Assembly: GCA_007692755.1 (NCBI GenBank)
Contig: REBL01000164.1
Span: 41,200-105,199 of the forward strand
Reading direction: 5' to 3'
DNA: 64,000 nucleotides
From: Nodularia sp. (in: cyanobacteria)
GTDB lineage: Bacteria; Cyanobacteriota; Cyanobacteriia; Cyanobacteriales; Nostocaceae
In this document: one piece after another, positions 29,943-38,534 of the stretch
Numbering within the stretch: position 1 is the first letter of the stretch
Layout: each line of letters opens with the position of its first letter
Position numbers and translations under genes: made by a program
The notes under the pieces: generated by a model
Told to the model about the DNA's origin: nothing
The model's input: only the letters and a program-made list of their open reading frames with translations
Database searches by the model: none

Positions 29943-30761
29943 TTACTGTTTTTTCTCTGCCAACTTCACATTAGTAGCCAGACCAAATACTTGCAGCAAT
30001 TGAATTGTCATCCAAGTTACATCGATTTCCCACCATTCCAGCCCGTGACGAGCTGAGTATTGAAAAGCATGGTGGTTATTATGCCAGCCTTCACCGAAAA
30101 CTAGCACTGCTACCCACCAGCAGTTAGTTGAGCGATCGCCAGAATCATGGCTGCGATAACCAAATTTATGAGTAGCGCTGTTTACAAGCCAGGTGCAATG
30201 GTAAACCCAAACAATGCGCGCAAATACGCCCCAAACTACGAAAGACCAGCCACCCAGATACATCAGGAATAATCCCAGTGCTACCTGAATCAAAATGAAA
30301 TATTTCTGTAAAAACTGATAAACTGGGTCTTCGATAATATCCTTGGTAAAACGAGGGACATCAGCGTGAGAGGGAGAGTGATAAATAATCCAACCCATGT
30401 GACTCCACCAGAAGCCTTTGTTGGAATCATGGGGATCTGGTTCGGTATCAGAATGTAAATGATGAATGCGATGTGTTCCAATCCATTCAATTGGACCGCC
30501 TTCACAGGACAAAGTTCCGCAAAAAACCAAGAAATATTCTAGCCATTTAGGAGTTTGAAAACTGCGGTGAGTCACCAGACGGTGAAATCCGAGGGTAATA
30601 CCCAGCCCACCGGTGACCCAGTAAAGCAATAAAGCCACACCTACAGCATTCCAGCTAAAGTTACTGGGAACAAAAGCAAACAAAGCACCGATGTGCAGGG
30701 CAATGAAAAATAGGACATTTACCCAGTTAATTTGAGGTTTAGTTGAAGTAGCAATTGTCAT
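29943..30761 (-). CDS. desC: Acyl-lipid delta-9 desaturase DesC
   Basis: 272 residues with His boxes HRLVTHRS, HRIHHLHSD and HNNHH, typical of delta-9 stearoyl-lipid desaturases, plus paired membrane segments at ~15-55 and ~155-195. It introduces the first double bond into C18 chains on membrane lipids, supplying substrate to DesA. It is the first gene of the desC-desA-desB row and is divergent from the PLP-enzyme gene across 85 bases. Confidence 0.95.
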   Translation of the reverse strand: MTIATSTKPQINWVNVLFFIALHIGALFAFVPSNFSWNAVGVALLLYWVTGGLGITLGFHRLVTHRSFQTPKWLEYFLVFCGTLSCEGGPIEWIGTHRIHHLHSDTEPDPHDSNKGFWWSHMGWIIYHSPSHADVPRFTKDIIEDPVYQFLQKYFILIQVALGLFLMYLGGWSFVVWGVFARIVWVYHCTWLVNSATHKFGYRSHDSGDRSTNCWWVAVLVFGEGWHNNHHAFQYSARHGLEWWEIDVTWMTIQLLQVFGLATNVKLAEKKQ

Positions 30762-30846
30762 GCAATAACCCGAATTGAAATTGTCAAGTCTAAATTGCGC
30801 GATTTGAAAATCCGCATATCTATAATTTTTTCTAAAGGAGGAACTA

Positions 30847-32079
30847 ATGAACAGCTTAGAACAACTGCGGCAAGCAGAACAGGCATTAATAGAGATTTTT
30901 TCTGGAATTGATGCTCAGGTCAAGCATAATCTGAAAAGAGTCTTGGATGCCTTTCGTAATCACCGTGTAGGCGCACACCATTTTGCTGGTGTTAGTGGTT
31001 ATGGTCATGATGATCTAGGACGAGAAACTTTAGATAAAGTTTATGCCCAAGTCATGGGTGCTGAAGCAGCGGCCGTGCGAGTGCAGTTTGTTTCTGGAAC
31101 TCATGCGATCGCTTGCGGCTTATTTGGTGTTCTCCGTCCTGGAGATGAAATGTTGGCAGTAGTCGGTTCTCCCTACGATACGCTTGAAGAAGTCATTGGT
31201 TTACGGGGTAAAGGTCAAGGTTCCCTTATTGAGTTTGGCATAAATTATCGCCAATTGGAGCTAACTCCACAAGGAACCATAGATTGGGAAAATTTAAGTC
31301 ATAGTGTGGCTGATCATACGCGTTTAGTCTTAATTCAACGCTCTTGTGGCTATTCTTGGCGGCCGAGTTTATCAATTGCCGATATAGAAAAAATCGTTCA
31401 CTTAGTTAAACAGCAAAACCCCAACACCGTCTGCTTTGTAGATAACTGCTACGGCGAATTCATTGAAACCAGAGAACCCACAGATGTCGGTGCTGATTTA
31501 ATGGCGGGGTCATTGATTAAAAATCCTGGGGGGACAATCGTCACAGCTGGCGGTTATATTGCCGGTCGGGCTGATTTAGTAGAAGCAGCCGCTTGTCGTT
31601 TAACTGCGCCTGGAATTGGTAGTTATGGTGGCGCGACCTTTGACCAAAATCGGCTGCTGTTCCAAGGCTTATTTTTAGCTCCCCAAATGGTAGGGGAGGC
31701 GATGAAGGGGACTCATTTAACTGGTTATGTGTTTGATAAATTGGGTTATCCCGTTAATCCTGCACCCCTTGCGCCTCGTGGGGATGTAATTCAGGCGATT
31801 AAATTGGGTTCTGCTGCCAAGTTAATTGCATTCTGTAAAGCGATACAGCAGCATTCACCTGTAGGTTCTTATCTGGAACCTATTCCCGATGATATACCGG
31901 GGTATGAGAGCCAGGTAGTGATGGCTGGGGGGACTTTTATTGAGGGGAGTACTTTGGAGTTTTCGGCGGATGGGCCTTTAAGAGAGCCTTATGTGGTTTA
32001 TTGTCAGGGGGGGACTCATTGGACTCATGTGGCGATCGCTTTGGAGGCGGCGATGGAGGCTGTGGATTTTAAGAGTTAA
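30847..32079 (+). CDS. PLP-dependent methionine gamma-lyase/aluminium-resistance family protein
   Basis: 410 residues of the fold-type I PLP family sometimes called aluminium resistance protein or YnbB: HHFAGVSGYGHDDLGRETLD, QFVSGTHAIACGLFGVLRPGDEM, VFVDNCYGEF-like VCFVDNCYGEFIE, and the PLP Lys in MAGSLIKNPGG. It likely lyses a C-S bond in Cys/Met-type substrates; the true substrate is unknown. An AAAGGAGGAAC ribosome-binding site lies just before ATG 30847, and a TATAAT is at 30821-30826. It is divergent from desC. Confidence 0.9.
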   Translation: MNSLEQLRQAEQALIEIFSGIDAQVKHNLKRVLDAFRNHRVGAHHFAGVSGYGHDDLGRETLDKVYAQVMGAEAAAVRVQFVSGTHAIACGLFGVLRPGDEMLAVVGSPYDTLEEVIGLRGKGQGSLIEFGINYRQLELTPQGTIDWENLSHSVADHTRLVLIQRSCGYSWRPSLSIADIEKIVHLVKQQNPNTVCFVDNCYGEFIETREPTDVGADLMAGSLIKNPGGTIVTAGGYIAGRADLVEAAACRLTAPGIGSYGGATFDQNRLLFQGLFLAPQMVGEAMKGTHLTGYVFDKLGYPVNPAPLAPRGDVIQAIKLGSAAKLIAFCKAIQQHSPVGSYLEPIPDDIPGYESQVVMAGGTFIEGSTLEFSADGPLREPYVVYCQGGTHWTHVAIALEAAMEAVDFKS

Positions 32080-32087
32080 GATAATTG

Positions 32088-32533
32088 CACGCAGAGACGC
32101 AGAGGCGCGGAGAAGAATGATTGAGAATGAGATTACGGGGGAGATTGTGGATGCTGCTTACAAGGTTCATGTGAGTTTGGGGCCTGGGTTGTTGGAATCT
32201 GTTTATGAGACAGTTTTAGATGTGGAGTTACGGAGGCGCAAGTTACAAGTCAGGAGACAGGTATTGATTCCAGTCATGTATGAGGGTATACGCTTGGATG
32301 AAGGTTTTCGGGCTGATTTAATTGTCGAAGATAAAGTAATTGTTGAACTCAAATCAGTAGAAACCGTTCATCCAGTACACCACAAACAGCTACTAACCTA
32401 TCTCCGACTTGCTGATAAACGAGTAGGATTGCTAATCAACTTCAACGTCTCACTCATCAAAGAAGGAATTTCACGAGTAGTTAATAAACTCTAAAAAAAC
32501 CTCCTCCCCTCTGCGCCTCTGCGCCTCTGCGTG
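32088..32533. mobile_element. Putative mini-cassette: GxxExxY gene between inverted CGCAGAG repeats
   Basis: The left repeat CACGCAGAGACGCAGAGGC (from 32088) and the right repeat, which read on the other strand is CACGCAGAGGCGCAGAGGCG (to 32533), face each other and frame a single gene, with almost nothing else inside. Solo copies of the same word occur elsewhere in the window. I see no clear target-site duplication. Confidence 0.45.
32117..32494 (+). CDS. GxxExxY family protein
   Basis: 125 residues: ENEITGEIVDAAYKVHVSLGPGLLESVYE contains the name-giving GxxExxY (GLLESVY), and ADLIVEDKVIVELKSVETV looks like a PD-(D/E)XK core (D..E-L-K). Its role is unknown; the fold suggests a nuclease. ATG 32117 is chosen because the longer frame upstream overlaps the PLP-enzyme gene out of register. 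It is framed by inverted repeats. Confidence 0.85.
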   Translation: MIENEITGEIVDAAYKVHVSLGPGLLESVYETVLDVELRRRKLQVRRQVLIPVMYEGIRLDEGFRADLIVEDKVIVELKSVETVHPVHHKQLLTYLRLADKRVGLLINFNVSLIKEGISRVVNKL

Positions 32534-32538
32534 ACATC

Positions 32539-33732
32539 TTACTCCGGTAACTTATACTGTCCCACAATCCTCTTAGCAAACTCCGGCACATGAGCCGCCA
32601 ACTTCTCAGGATAATTGCGCTTCACATACAAATAATTCCGGGTAAAGTGCGAATCAATGGAAAACCGCGCATACTCCAAACCCTTCGGACCAATTTTTTC
32701 AATCACTACACCCATTAATTTCGCCGCCCACATCGGCAGAGTCACCCCTTTATCGTAAGCAGGAATACTCTGTTGTACAGCTTCCTTCCTGTTCCCTTGA
32801 GACATCACCGGCTGAGTATCTAACTGGTCTTGTACCAAATCCAGCATTTCTTTACCTGTATCATTTCTGACTACAATCCACTGCCAGCCGAAGGGTGCGC
32901 CCATATAACCCACAACTAAATCAGCCAGGGAATTCACATAATCAAAGCAAGTCATACACGAAGGAGCAAAAACATCTTTGAGTTTGTTCGTCTTTAAACC
33001 AAAAAATGGCACGGTTTCGCTGGAACCGTCCTCATGTTTGAAGTGAACTCGGAAATCTTGCATAAATTCATAATGCACCACTGTATCAGGTGAACGGCTG
33101 GTGGTTTCTAAGAATTTTTGCAGTCCGGCGCGGGTAACGTTATCTACACAAGGTGTACCCAAGACATATAACTTTTCTAAACCTAGTTCTTTTTCTACGG
33201 CTCTCAGGGCTTGAATTTGGCAACCGACACCAATTACTAATAACCGTTTCATCCCCGATTTTTCTATTTGTTCTAAAACAGAAAGGTTGGGTGATAATGT
33301 GGGTTTATTTACTCTAGCTGCCAGTATTTCCTCTGGGGTACGGGCGATAACTGGCATGGGTTGAAAGCGGTCTTCTTTGGTGTTCTGTACACAAACAACA
33401 CCTTCAACTAAGCCGCGATTCAGCATTTCAATGGCAATGCTACTGACAATACCCGTCCATTGTGCGCCTTCGATGGGCTGCTGTTTGCGGGCGGCGATCA
33501 TGTCTTGATGAACACCAAAGTATAGTTCATTTTCATTATCTAGGTCACGCGATCGCTTGTGGGTTTCTTCTTCAAGTCCCCCTATCTGCTGATTAATAAA
33601 AGCGCAAGCTTCCTTGACATAGTGAATATAGTATGTATCACACAGTCCGCACTCGCTACAGAGTTCTTTCGCCGGGCGACGACTAGTAGATTTGAGGGCT
33701 TTGGCTTTTTTGTGAGGAGAAACTGAAGTCAT
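32539..33732 (-). CDS. bciB: 3,8-divinyl chlorophyllide 8-vinyl reductase (BciB type, FrhB-like)
   Basis: 397 residues of the F420-hydrogenase beta-subunit-like family. N-terminal CSECGLCDTYY with further Cys (VCVQN, GVGCQ, TPCVDN, PSCMTCFDY) can hold Fe-S clusters, and the middle binds flavin. In cyanobacteria this family reduces the 8-vinyl group of divinyl chlorophyllide using ferredoxin, in chlorophyll a synthesis; plant HCAR is a relative. Full length, one gene, minus strand, with its stop 45 bases from the GxxExxY gene. Confidence 0.9.
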   Translation of the reverse strand: MTSVSPHKKAKALKSTSRRPAKELCSECGLCDTYYIHYVKEACAFINQQIGGLEEETHKRSRDLDNENELYFGVHQDMIAARKQQPIEGAQWTGIVSSIAIEMLNRGLVEGVVCVQNTKEDRFQPMPVIARTPEEILAARVNKPTLSPNLSVLEQIEKSGMKRLLVIGVGCQIQALRAVEKELGLEKLYVLGTPCVDNVTRAGLQKFLETTSRSPDTVVHYEFMQDFRVHFKHEDGSSETVPFFGLKTNKLKDVFAPSCMTCFDYVNSLADLVVGYMGAPFGWQWIVVRNDTGKEMLDLVQDQLDTQPVMSQGNRKEAVQQSIPAYDKGVTLPMWAAKLMGVVIEKIGPKGLEYARFSIDSHFTRNYLYVKRNYPEKLAAHVPEFAKRIVGQYKLPE

Positions 33733-33822
33733 ATAAATTTTTTGTTTTATCCAGGAATCGCTTTTATTACAATACCTCTACTGGCTAGAAACTTGAAGGT
33801 AGAGGAAGAAGAGAAATTTTGT

Positions 33823-33855
33823 TTCACGCAAAGGCGCAAAGGCGCAAAGAAGAAC
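33823..33855. repeat. CGCAAAGG-type copy of the CGCAGAG repeat
   Basis: TCACGCAAAGGCGCAAAGGCG: a variant of the CACGCAGAGGCGCAGAG element with A for G. It lies between bciB and the glycine-zipper locus. Confidence 0.6.
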
Positions 33856-34014
33856 GCAATTGTACAAATTTCGGATACTACAGTGAATTTAAGTATTCTT
33901 TTTATATTTCTATTCAAAAGTTAACAAACTAGTTTAGTAAATATACAAGTGTGCGTGTTAAAAATAAAATGTTATATTTTTAGCATTACGCACAATTTTG
34001 AGGTGCAAAAAGTG

Positions 34015-34224
34015 ATGGCTAAAAAAAGCAAAGACGATGAAATCAAAGAAGTTGCAGGATTTGCCGCAGGTGGAGCCGCAGCTGGTATGGGAGTTGCAGC
34101 ATTGGTCGGAAATATGGGACTAGCAGGAGCATTTGGTGCTATTGCTGTTGGTGCGGCTCCGGTTGTAGCGGCTGGTGCTGTGGTTGGACTTGCTGCTTTT
34201 GGTTTGAAGAAAGTTATTGAATAG
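34015..34224 (+). CDS. Small glycine-zipper membrane-active-type protein, 69 aa
   Basis: MAKKSKDDEIKEVAGF, a charged head, precedes about 50 residues of Gly/Ala/Val with GxxxG spacing (GGAAAGMGVAALVG, AVGAAP) and the end GAVVGLAAFGLKKVIE. Two hydrophobic hairpin-like helices are expected. No known family is certain; glycine-zipper modules occur in pore-forming and bacteriocin-like peptides. The end matches the zipper modules in the genes at 34270 and 35857, so these are paralogous parts. GAGGTG lies about 8-10 bases upstream of ATG 34015. No signal peptide. First gene of the locus. Confidence 0.8.
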   Translation: MAKKSKDDEIKEVAGFAAGGAAAGMGVAALVGNMGLAGAFGAIAVGAAPVVAAGAVVGLAAFGLKKVIE

Positions 34225-34269
34225 TTTTTAGCTTTAAATACTTGGAATAGTAAATCAGGAAACACATTA

Positions 34270-34509
34270 ATGCTAAACCATGAAGACTCTACAACTTTAC
34301 GTGCAATTGCAGCTGCTTCGGGAGCAGTAGCTGGTGTAGGTTCAATTACAGTGGCTACAGTAACTACTGCTGCGCCTGGAATTTTAGGAGTTATGGGATT
34401 AACTACAACAACGGTGGTTGCACTTCCAGCAGCAGGAATCGTAGCAACAGCTGGACTTGCGGCATTTGGCATCAAGAAAGTATTTTTCGATGGCAAGAAA
34501 TCCTCCTAA
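34270..34509 (+). CDS. Small glycine-zipper protein, 79 aa
   Basis: A charged head ([18 protein letters not shown]) is followed by Ala/Gly/Thr/Val-rich zipper sequence ([22 protein letters not shown]) and the end [18 protein letters not shown], which matches the end of the 34015 product and the modules of the WD40 protein. Probably a membrane-inserting peptide; function not known. It is 45 bases after the first zipper gene, and its last 17 bases overlap the HNH gene start, so the three are co-translated. Confidence 0.75.
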   Translation: MLNHEDSTTLRAIAAASGAVAGVGSITVATVTTAAPGILGVMGLTTTTVVALPAAGIVATAGLAAFGIKKVFFDGKKSS

Positions 34510-34864
34510 TCCACTGCAAAAATTTGTGCGGGGTATACTTCGAGATTTAGTATCTCAAGTTAACAGTCAAGCCCCAAATAAAGCCAAAAAGCCGAAGTCT
34601 AAGAAAGTCGCTGCTGTCAAATCTCAACATCCACCCAAGGAGGAAAGAAAAAAGCGATCGCGTCACATTCCTTTATCAGTTCGTTTTATGGTTCTGCAAA
34701 GAGACAATCATCAATGTGTTTCTTGTGGTAGTAGTCCGCCGGAAGTCACCCTAGAAGTTGATCATATCGTTCCTTTTTCCAAAGGCGGAAGTAATGATAT
34801 TAACAATTTACAAAGCTTGTGTTTCAATTGTAACCGTGGGAAGGGTGCTGGAAGTTTTAAATAA
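34493..34864 (+). CDS. HNH endonuclease
   Basis: From ATG 34493 the product is 123 residues: a basic N-terminal tail ([14 protein letters not shown]), then [33 protein letters not shown] and [15 protein letters not shown]. The CxxC...CxxC pairs hold structural zinc, and DH...N...N gives the HNH core. It should cut DNA (nicking or double-strand). The start lies inside the preceding zipper gene in another frame, with a 17-base overlap, indicating coupled translation. It does not look like a group I/II intron homing enzyme. Confidence 0.88.
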   Translation, partial: ARNPPNPLQKFVRGILRDLVSQVNSQAPNKAKKPKSKKVAAVKSQHPPKEERKKRSRHIPLSVRFMVLQRDNHQCVSCGSSPPEVTLEVDHIVPFSKGGSNDINNLQSLCFNCNRGKGAGSFK

Positions 34865-35124
34865 ATAATCAAATATTGAGCAATAACTCTTCGGTTAAGT
34901 AATCGAGGGGTTTTCTTTATTAGTAAAATATAAATCTAAAAATATTTATTCTATTCTTTCGCCCCCTTATTTCCTCCTGAGTTTTGTCTTTATCTATTAC
35001 TACGCAACGCTACAGGAAATTAGACTATGACGACTTATGGGGAACCTTTGCGGGAAGCACAAGTTCATTTAATACAGAGAATCACAATATTTGAAAGTGT
35101 AATATGTTACTTCAGAATCAAATT

Positions 35125-35850
35125 ATGAAAAAAGAAATGTTGGCAAAATTTGGACTTTTTCTTACCTTGGCTTTTGTCTCAATTTTGACTGGTTGTGACA
35201 CAAATTCACAGAGTGAACAAACGCCACCTATCTCAGATACTCCTACTGAAGCATCACAGCCTGTTTCAGATGCTTCTACTGAAGCATCACAGCCTGTTTC
35301 AGATGCTTCTACTGAACAATCACCACCTGTTTCAGATACTCCTACTGAACAATCACCACCTGTTTCAGATACTCCTACTGAACAAACTCTACCTGTTTCA
35401 GACCCTCCTGATTGTGAAGATTACTGTCAAAAACTACCTACAGACACTAGCTTGAGTAAATTATCAATTCAGCCAGAAGCCTTTGCTAATCTGCCAAAAT
35501 GGAACAGTATCTGTGAAGCAACTAACCAAGATATTTTTTGTACTGTTTTGAAACCCTATGAATTTGCAAATGGCATAGTTTACCTAAAAGCTTCTAGTAC
35601 AGAATATTTTATCACTGATATTCATTTGACATCCAGTATTAATCAAGACACAGCCATGAGCATTGCTAAAGCTGCTCTCAACAGTCAACAACCTTTTGAA
35701 AAAACTGAAAAAACTTCAGATAAAATAATTTTGCGGAGCAATCCTTTTGAACGAGGAGAAAATGATATTGATCATTTAGAAGTAACTCATTTAAAATTAA
35801 ATTCTCAAAACCAAGTAACTCAAATTACTTCCTATGCTACAAGTCCTTAA
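35125..35850 (+). CDS. Lipoprotein with five 11-residue tandem repeats
   Basis: Signal peptide MKKEMLAKFGLFLTLAFVSILTGC ends in the lipobox LTGC (Cys24). Then five Thr/Glu/Ser/Pro-rich repeats of 11 residues (TE-S-PVSD pattern, residues ~41-95) form a disordered spacer, followed by a Cys-containing globular domain (DCEDYCQKL ... ICEATNQDIFCTVL) of ~150 residues. It is probably anchored in the outer or plasma membrane and exposed. ATG 35125 is preferred over 35104 because it starts a normal lipoprotein signal. Only 6 bases separate its stop from the WD40/J-domain gene, so it belongs to the same unit. Confidence 0.85.
   Translation: MKKEMLAKFGLFLTLAFVSILTGCDTNSQSEQTPPISDTPTEASQPVSDASTEASQPVSDASTEQSPPVSDTPTEQSPPVSDTPTEQTLPVSDPPDCEDYCQKLPTDTSLSKLSIQPEAFANLPKWNSICEATNQDIFCTVLKPYEFANGIVYLKASSTEYFITDIHLTSSINQDTAMSIAKAALNSQQPFEKTEKTSDKIILRSNPFERGENDIDHLEVTHLKLNSQNQVTQITSYATSP
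35245..35409 (+). repeat. 33-bp tandem repeat x5 inside the lipoprotein gene
   Basis: Five in-frame 33-bp units (35245, 35278, 35311, 35344, 35377) code the TE-S-PVSD repeats. Units 1-2 and 3-4 are nearly identical pairs, which suggests recent slippage or pairwise duplication. Confidence 0.85.
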
Positions 35851-35856
35851 ATCAAG

Positions 35857-37632
35857 ATGAAATCAACTTCCCAAACAGGTGCAGCATTTATCGCCGGCGG
35901 TAGTATTGCAGGTGCGGGTATATCCTCCACTGTGGGCGGAATCGGAATTGTTGGCGGTTTTGGCGGTGTAGGAATTGGGTTAACTCCCCTCGTTGGTGCT
36001 GGCGCTGTGGCTGGTGCGGCTGTTTATGGTGCATTCCAAGCCATCACAGAGGGGGATACAGCCGCATACGGTGCAATGGGAATTGGTGCAGTTAGTGGTG
36101 CTGGGGTGGCTAGCGTCGTTGGTGGGATGGGATTTGTTGCACCAAAAGTCGGGTTAGCATTTGGTATTGGTGCAGTTCCAATGGCGGGAATTGGTGCAGT
36201 GGTGGGACTTGCTGCTTATGGTATTGCTAAAATATTAGACGAATCTCAAGTTAAGGAAACTCCCTTTGAGGTTTTTGGAAGGATGGAAGAAAAAGTCTTG
36301 CAGATGGACTACTATTCCGCCGCACTGGTTGAGTTAGATTTATTTTTATCTGGTGATGATCTGAATCAAAAATTTGCAGCTTGGGAAATTGAGGATGAGT
36401 TACAAGAACTCAAAGCAAAGGTAAAAAAGCAAGTTATTCCTCCTAAATCTCAACCTCCTAAAATTGAACCCACAATAATACTGCAAACAACCCAAACGCC
36501 GGAAACTTGGAGATGTGTACAAACTCTTAAAGGTCACTCAGCAGCAATTAATGCTTTAGCTATTTCTCTTGATGGTCAAACTTTCATTAGTGGGAGTAAT
36601 GATAAGACAGTCTGTTTGTGGGATTTAAATACTGGCAAATGTTTATATACTTTTTATGGACAAGCAGAAGCCGTGTTATCTGTGGCTATTAGTCCTAATG
36701 GTAAGCAAATTATTAGCGGTAGTGTAGACCGTAAAATTAGCAGTTGGCAATTAGATACAAAAGAATATTATCGGGCATTTTCTTATTTAAATTCTCCTTA
36801 TAGTCATAATGGCTTTGTTAACTCACTTACTTATAGTGCTGATGGCAGAATAATTGCTAGTGCTAGTACAGATAAAACTATTAGAATTTGGGGAGGTTAT
36901 ACAGGGAACCTCAAATGTACTTTGAATGGACATACGGATACAGTTTATGCTGTGGCTATTAGTCCAGATTCTCAAATTTTGGTTAGTAGCAGTAAAGATA
37001 AAACTATGAGAATTTGGGATTTGGAAACAAGGAGAGAACGCTGTATTTTAACTCAAGGTTCAGCAGCGAAGACAATTATCATTAGTCCTGACGGTCAAAC
37101 CCTTATTAGTGGAAGCCAAGACAGCACAATTAAGCTGTGGAATCTGCACACTGGGGAATTACGCTGTATTTTAACTGGACACAAAATGGCGGTTGTCTCC
37201 CTGGCTATTCATCCCGACGGAAAAACCATCGCCAGTAGCAGTAGCGACGGTGTAATCAAACTTTGGAATTTACAAACTGGTGAAATAATTCAAACTTTGG
37301 CTGGGTTTAGTCCCGTAGCTTTTAGTCCAGATGGTAAAACTTTATTAAGTATTGCTAAAACTGGTGCAATTAAAATTTGGCGACAAGTACAAAGTGATGA
37401 AAAACAACCTGATTTCTTGTCTGGGAAATGGTGGGAAGTTTTAGGTGTTGATGAAGGCGCTGATTCTGAAAATGTCAAGTCTGCTTTTCATCGATTAGCC
37501 AGATTGTATCATCCTGATATTAACAGTTCTGCCAGTGCCAAAGCCTCAATGCAAGCAATTAATCGAGCATACCAGCAATTTCAGCAACAACTTGAGAAAA
37601 TACAGAACCTCACCCCCAAACCCTCTCCTTAG
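35857..37632 (+). CDS. Glycine-zipper x2 - WD40 propeller - J-domain fusion protein
   Basis: 591 residues. Two zipper modules (1-~65, ~70-125) are rich in GxxxG; the second ends GAVVGLAAYGIAKILDE, matching the small proteins upstream. A helical linker (~130-200, FGRMEEKVLQMDYYSAALVEL) leads to about seven WD40 blades (~215-510; SASTDKTIRIW, SSSKDKTMRIWD, SGSQDSTIKLWN). Residues ~523-585 are a J domain with the HPD motif (His552-Pro-Asp554), KWWEVLGVDEGADSENVKSAF. A likely membrane-inserting sensor or scaffold that can recruit an Hsp70. I do not know this architecture. It directly follows the lipoprotein gene. Confidence 0.88.
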   Translation: MKSTSQTGAAFIAGGSIAGAGISSTVGGIGIVGGFGGVGIGLTPLVGAGAVAGAAVYGAFQAITEGDTAAYGAMGIGAVSGAGVASVVGGMGFVAPKVGLAFGIGAVPMAGIGAVVGLAAYGIAKILDESQVKETPFEVFGRMEEKVLQMDYYSAALVELDLFLSGDDLNQKFAAWEIEDELQELKAKVKKQVIPPKSQPPKIEPTIILQTTQTPETWRCVQTLKGHSAAINALAISLDGQTFISGSNDKTVCLWDLNTGKCLYTFYGQAEAVLSVAISPNGKQIISGSVDRKISSWQLDTKEYYRAFSYLNSPYSHNGFVNSLTYSADGRIIASASTDKTIRIWGGYTGNLKCTLNGHTDTVYAVAISPDSQILVSSSKDKTMRIWDLETRRERCILTQGSAAKTIIISPDGQTLISGSQDSTIKLWNLHTGELRCILTGHKMAVVSLAIHPDGKTIASSSSDGVIKLWNLQTGEIIQTLAGFSPVAFSPDGKTLLSIAKTGAIKIWRQVQSDEKQPDFLSGKWWEVLGVDEGADSENVKSAFHRLARLYHPDINSSASAKASMQAINRAYQQFQQQLEKIQNLTPKPSP

Positions 37633-38534
37633 TAAGGGAGAATTTTATCTTCCTCAGCCATCAACTAACTGCATCTTACATTTCCCCTCTCTTCTTCTGC
37701 GTCCTCTGCGCCTGGAGTGGTTCGTTATTAAGGAAAAACGGATAAATAAGAAGTTGATTTGTGATTTACCTAGCGTGCTTGCGTTTTTACTCAAATTATT
37801 TTTAAATTGTGACCAAATACTCAATTTTTCTGGAATACATTCATAATTTCTTAATTCTAATTATTAAAGTTTTGTGATTGCTTCAATAATTGCTTTATAT
37901 TGGTGTAGTAATTTTTTGGTGTCCTGCGGAAAACCTGCATCTACTTTAAGTTATGTGCCATAGATGTTTTTTTGACTGTACTCCCAAAAATTCACCTAAT
38001 TATTGGTAATTTAGGGAAAATATGCACCTCATGAGAAGTATTGATATCTAAAATTGTTCAGATATCATATTGCATATTCTGAAAAAACATTATAAATTAT
38101 GAAGTTATAGGGGAATAATCTAATTTACCGCCTCAAAACTAAATTCTGATTAAGTAAATCTACTAGACATAGTTAAAACTGCACACACATTGAGTAGTAC
38201 CGGAGATATATTTCTGTTTGGTCAAATCAAGTTACGGATGTACAGACAGGAGACAAAATCATCTGGGAATATATATGGTGTCGCTGTTTTGAGGAGTTAT
38301 GAAGTTACTTGAGGCTAAAAATACTTAGCTACGATTTACCAAAAAGATAATTAAAAATCAACTAATTATAGATTAAGTTGCGTAGGATTCAGTAGCTTAA
38401 GTTATTATTTATAAGTTATTTTTTCACGGCAATTTGCTATTCAAAACATGGTCTTTGTTATGCTTAAAATAGCATAAATAATCCATGAAGGCGCATCTAC
38501 TAAAAAATTACCCCCTCAATGGAGTTACCTAGCG
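37633..38534. other. 0.9-kb gene-free stretch
   Basis: AT-rich upstream region of the first GH100 gene. It contains a CTCTGCG-type repeat near 37681-37712 and a short inverted ATGCT/AGCAT near 38460. I see no supported coding sequence or RNA gene. Confidence 0.5.
37681..37712. repeat. CTCTGCG-type dispersed repeat, degenerate copy
   Basis: CTTCTGCGTCCTCTGCGCC: an inverted, degenerate copy of the CACGCAGAGGCGCAGAG word. Confidence 0.5.

Noticed and set aside
33972..34496. Long minus-strand frame opposite the zipper genes
   Set aside because: It is the reverse complement of Gly/Ala-rich codons, which avoid stops on both strands; it has Pro/Ala/Thr low complexity only.
35195..35455. Leu/His-rich frame inside the lipoprotein gene
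   Set aside because: It is another frame of the 33-bp repeat and has no independent signals.
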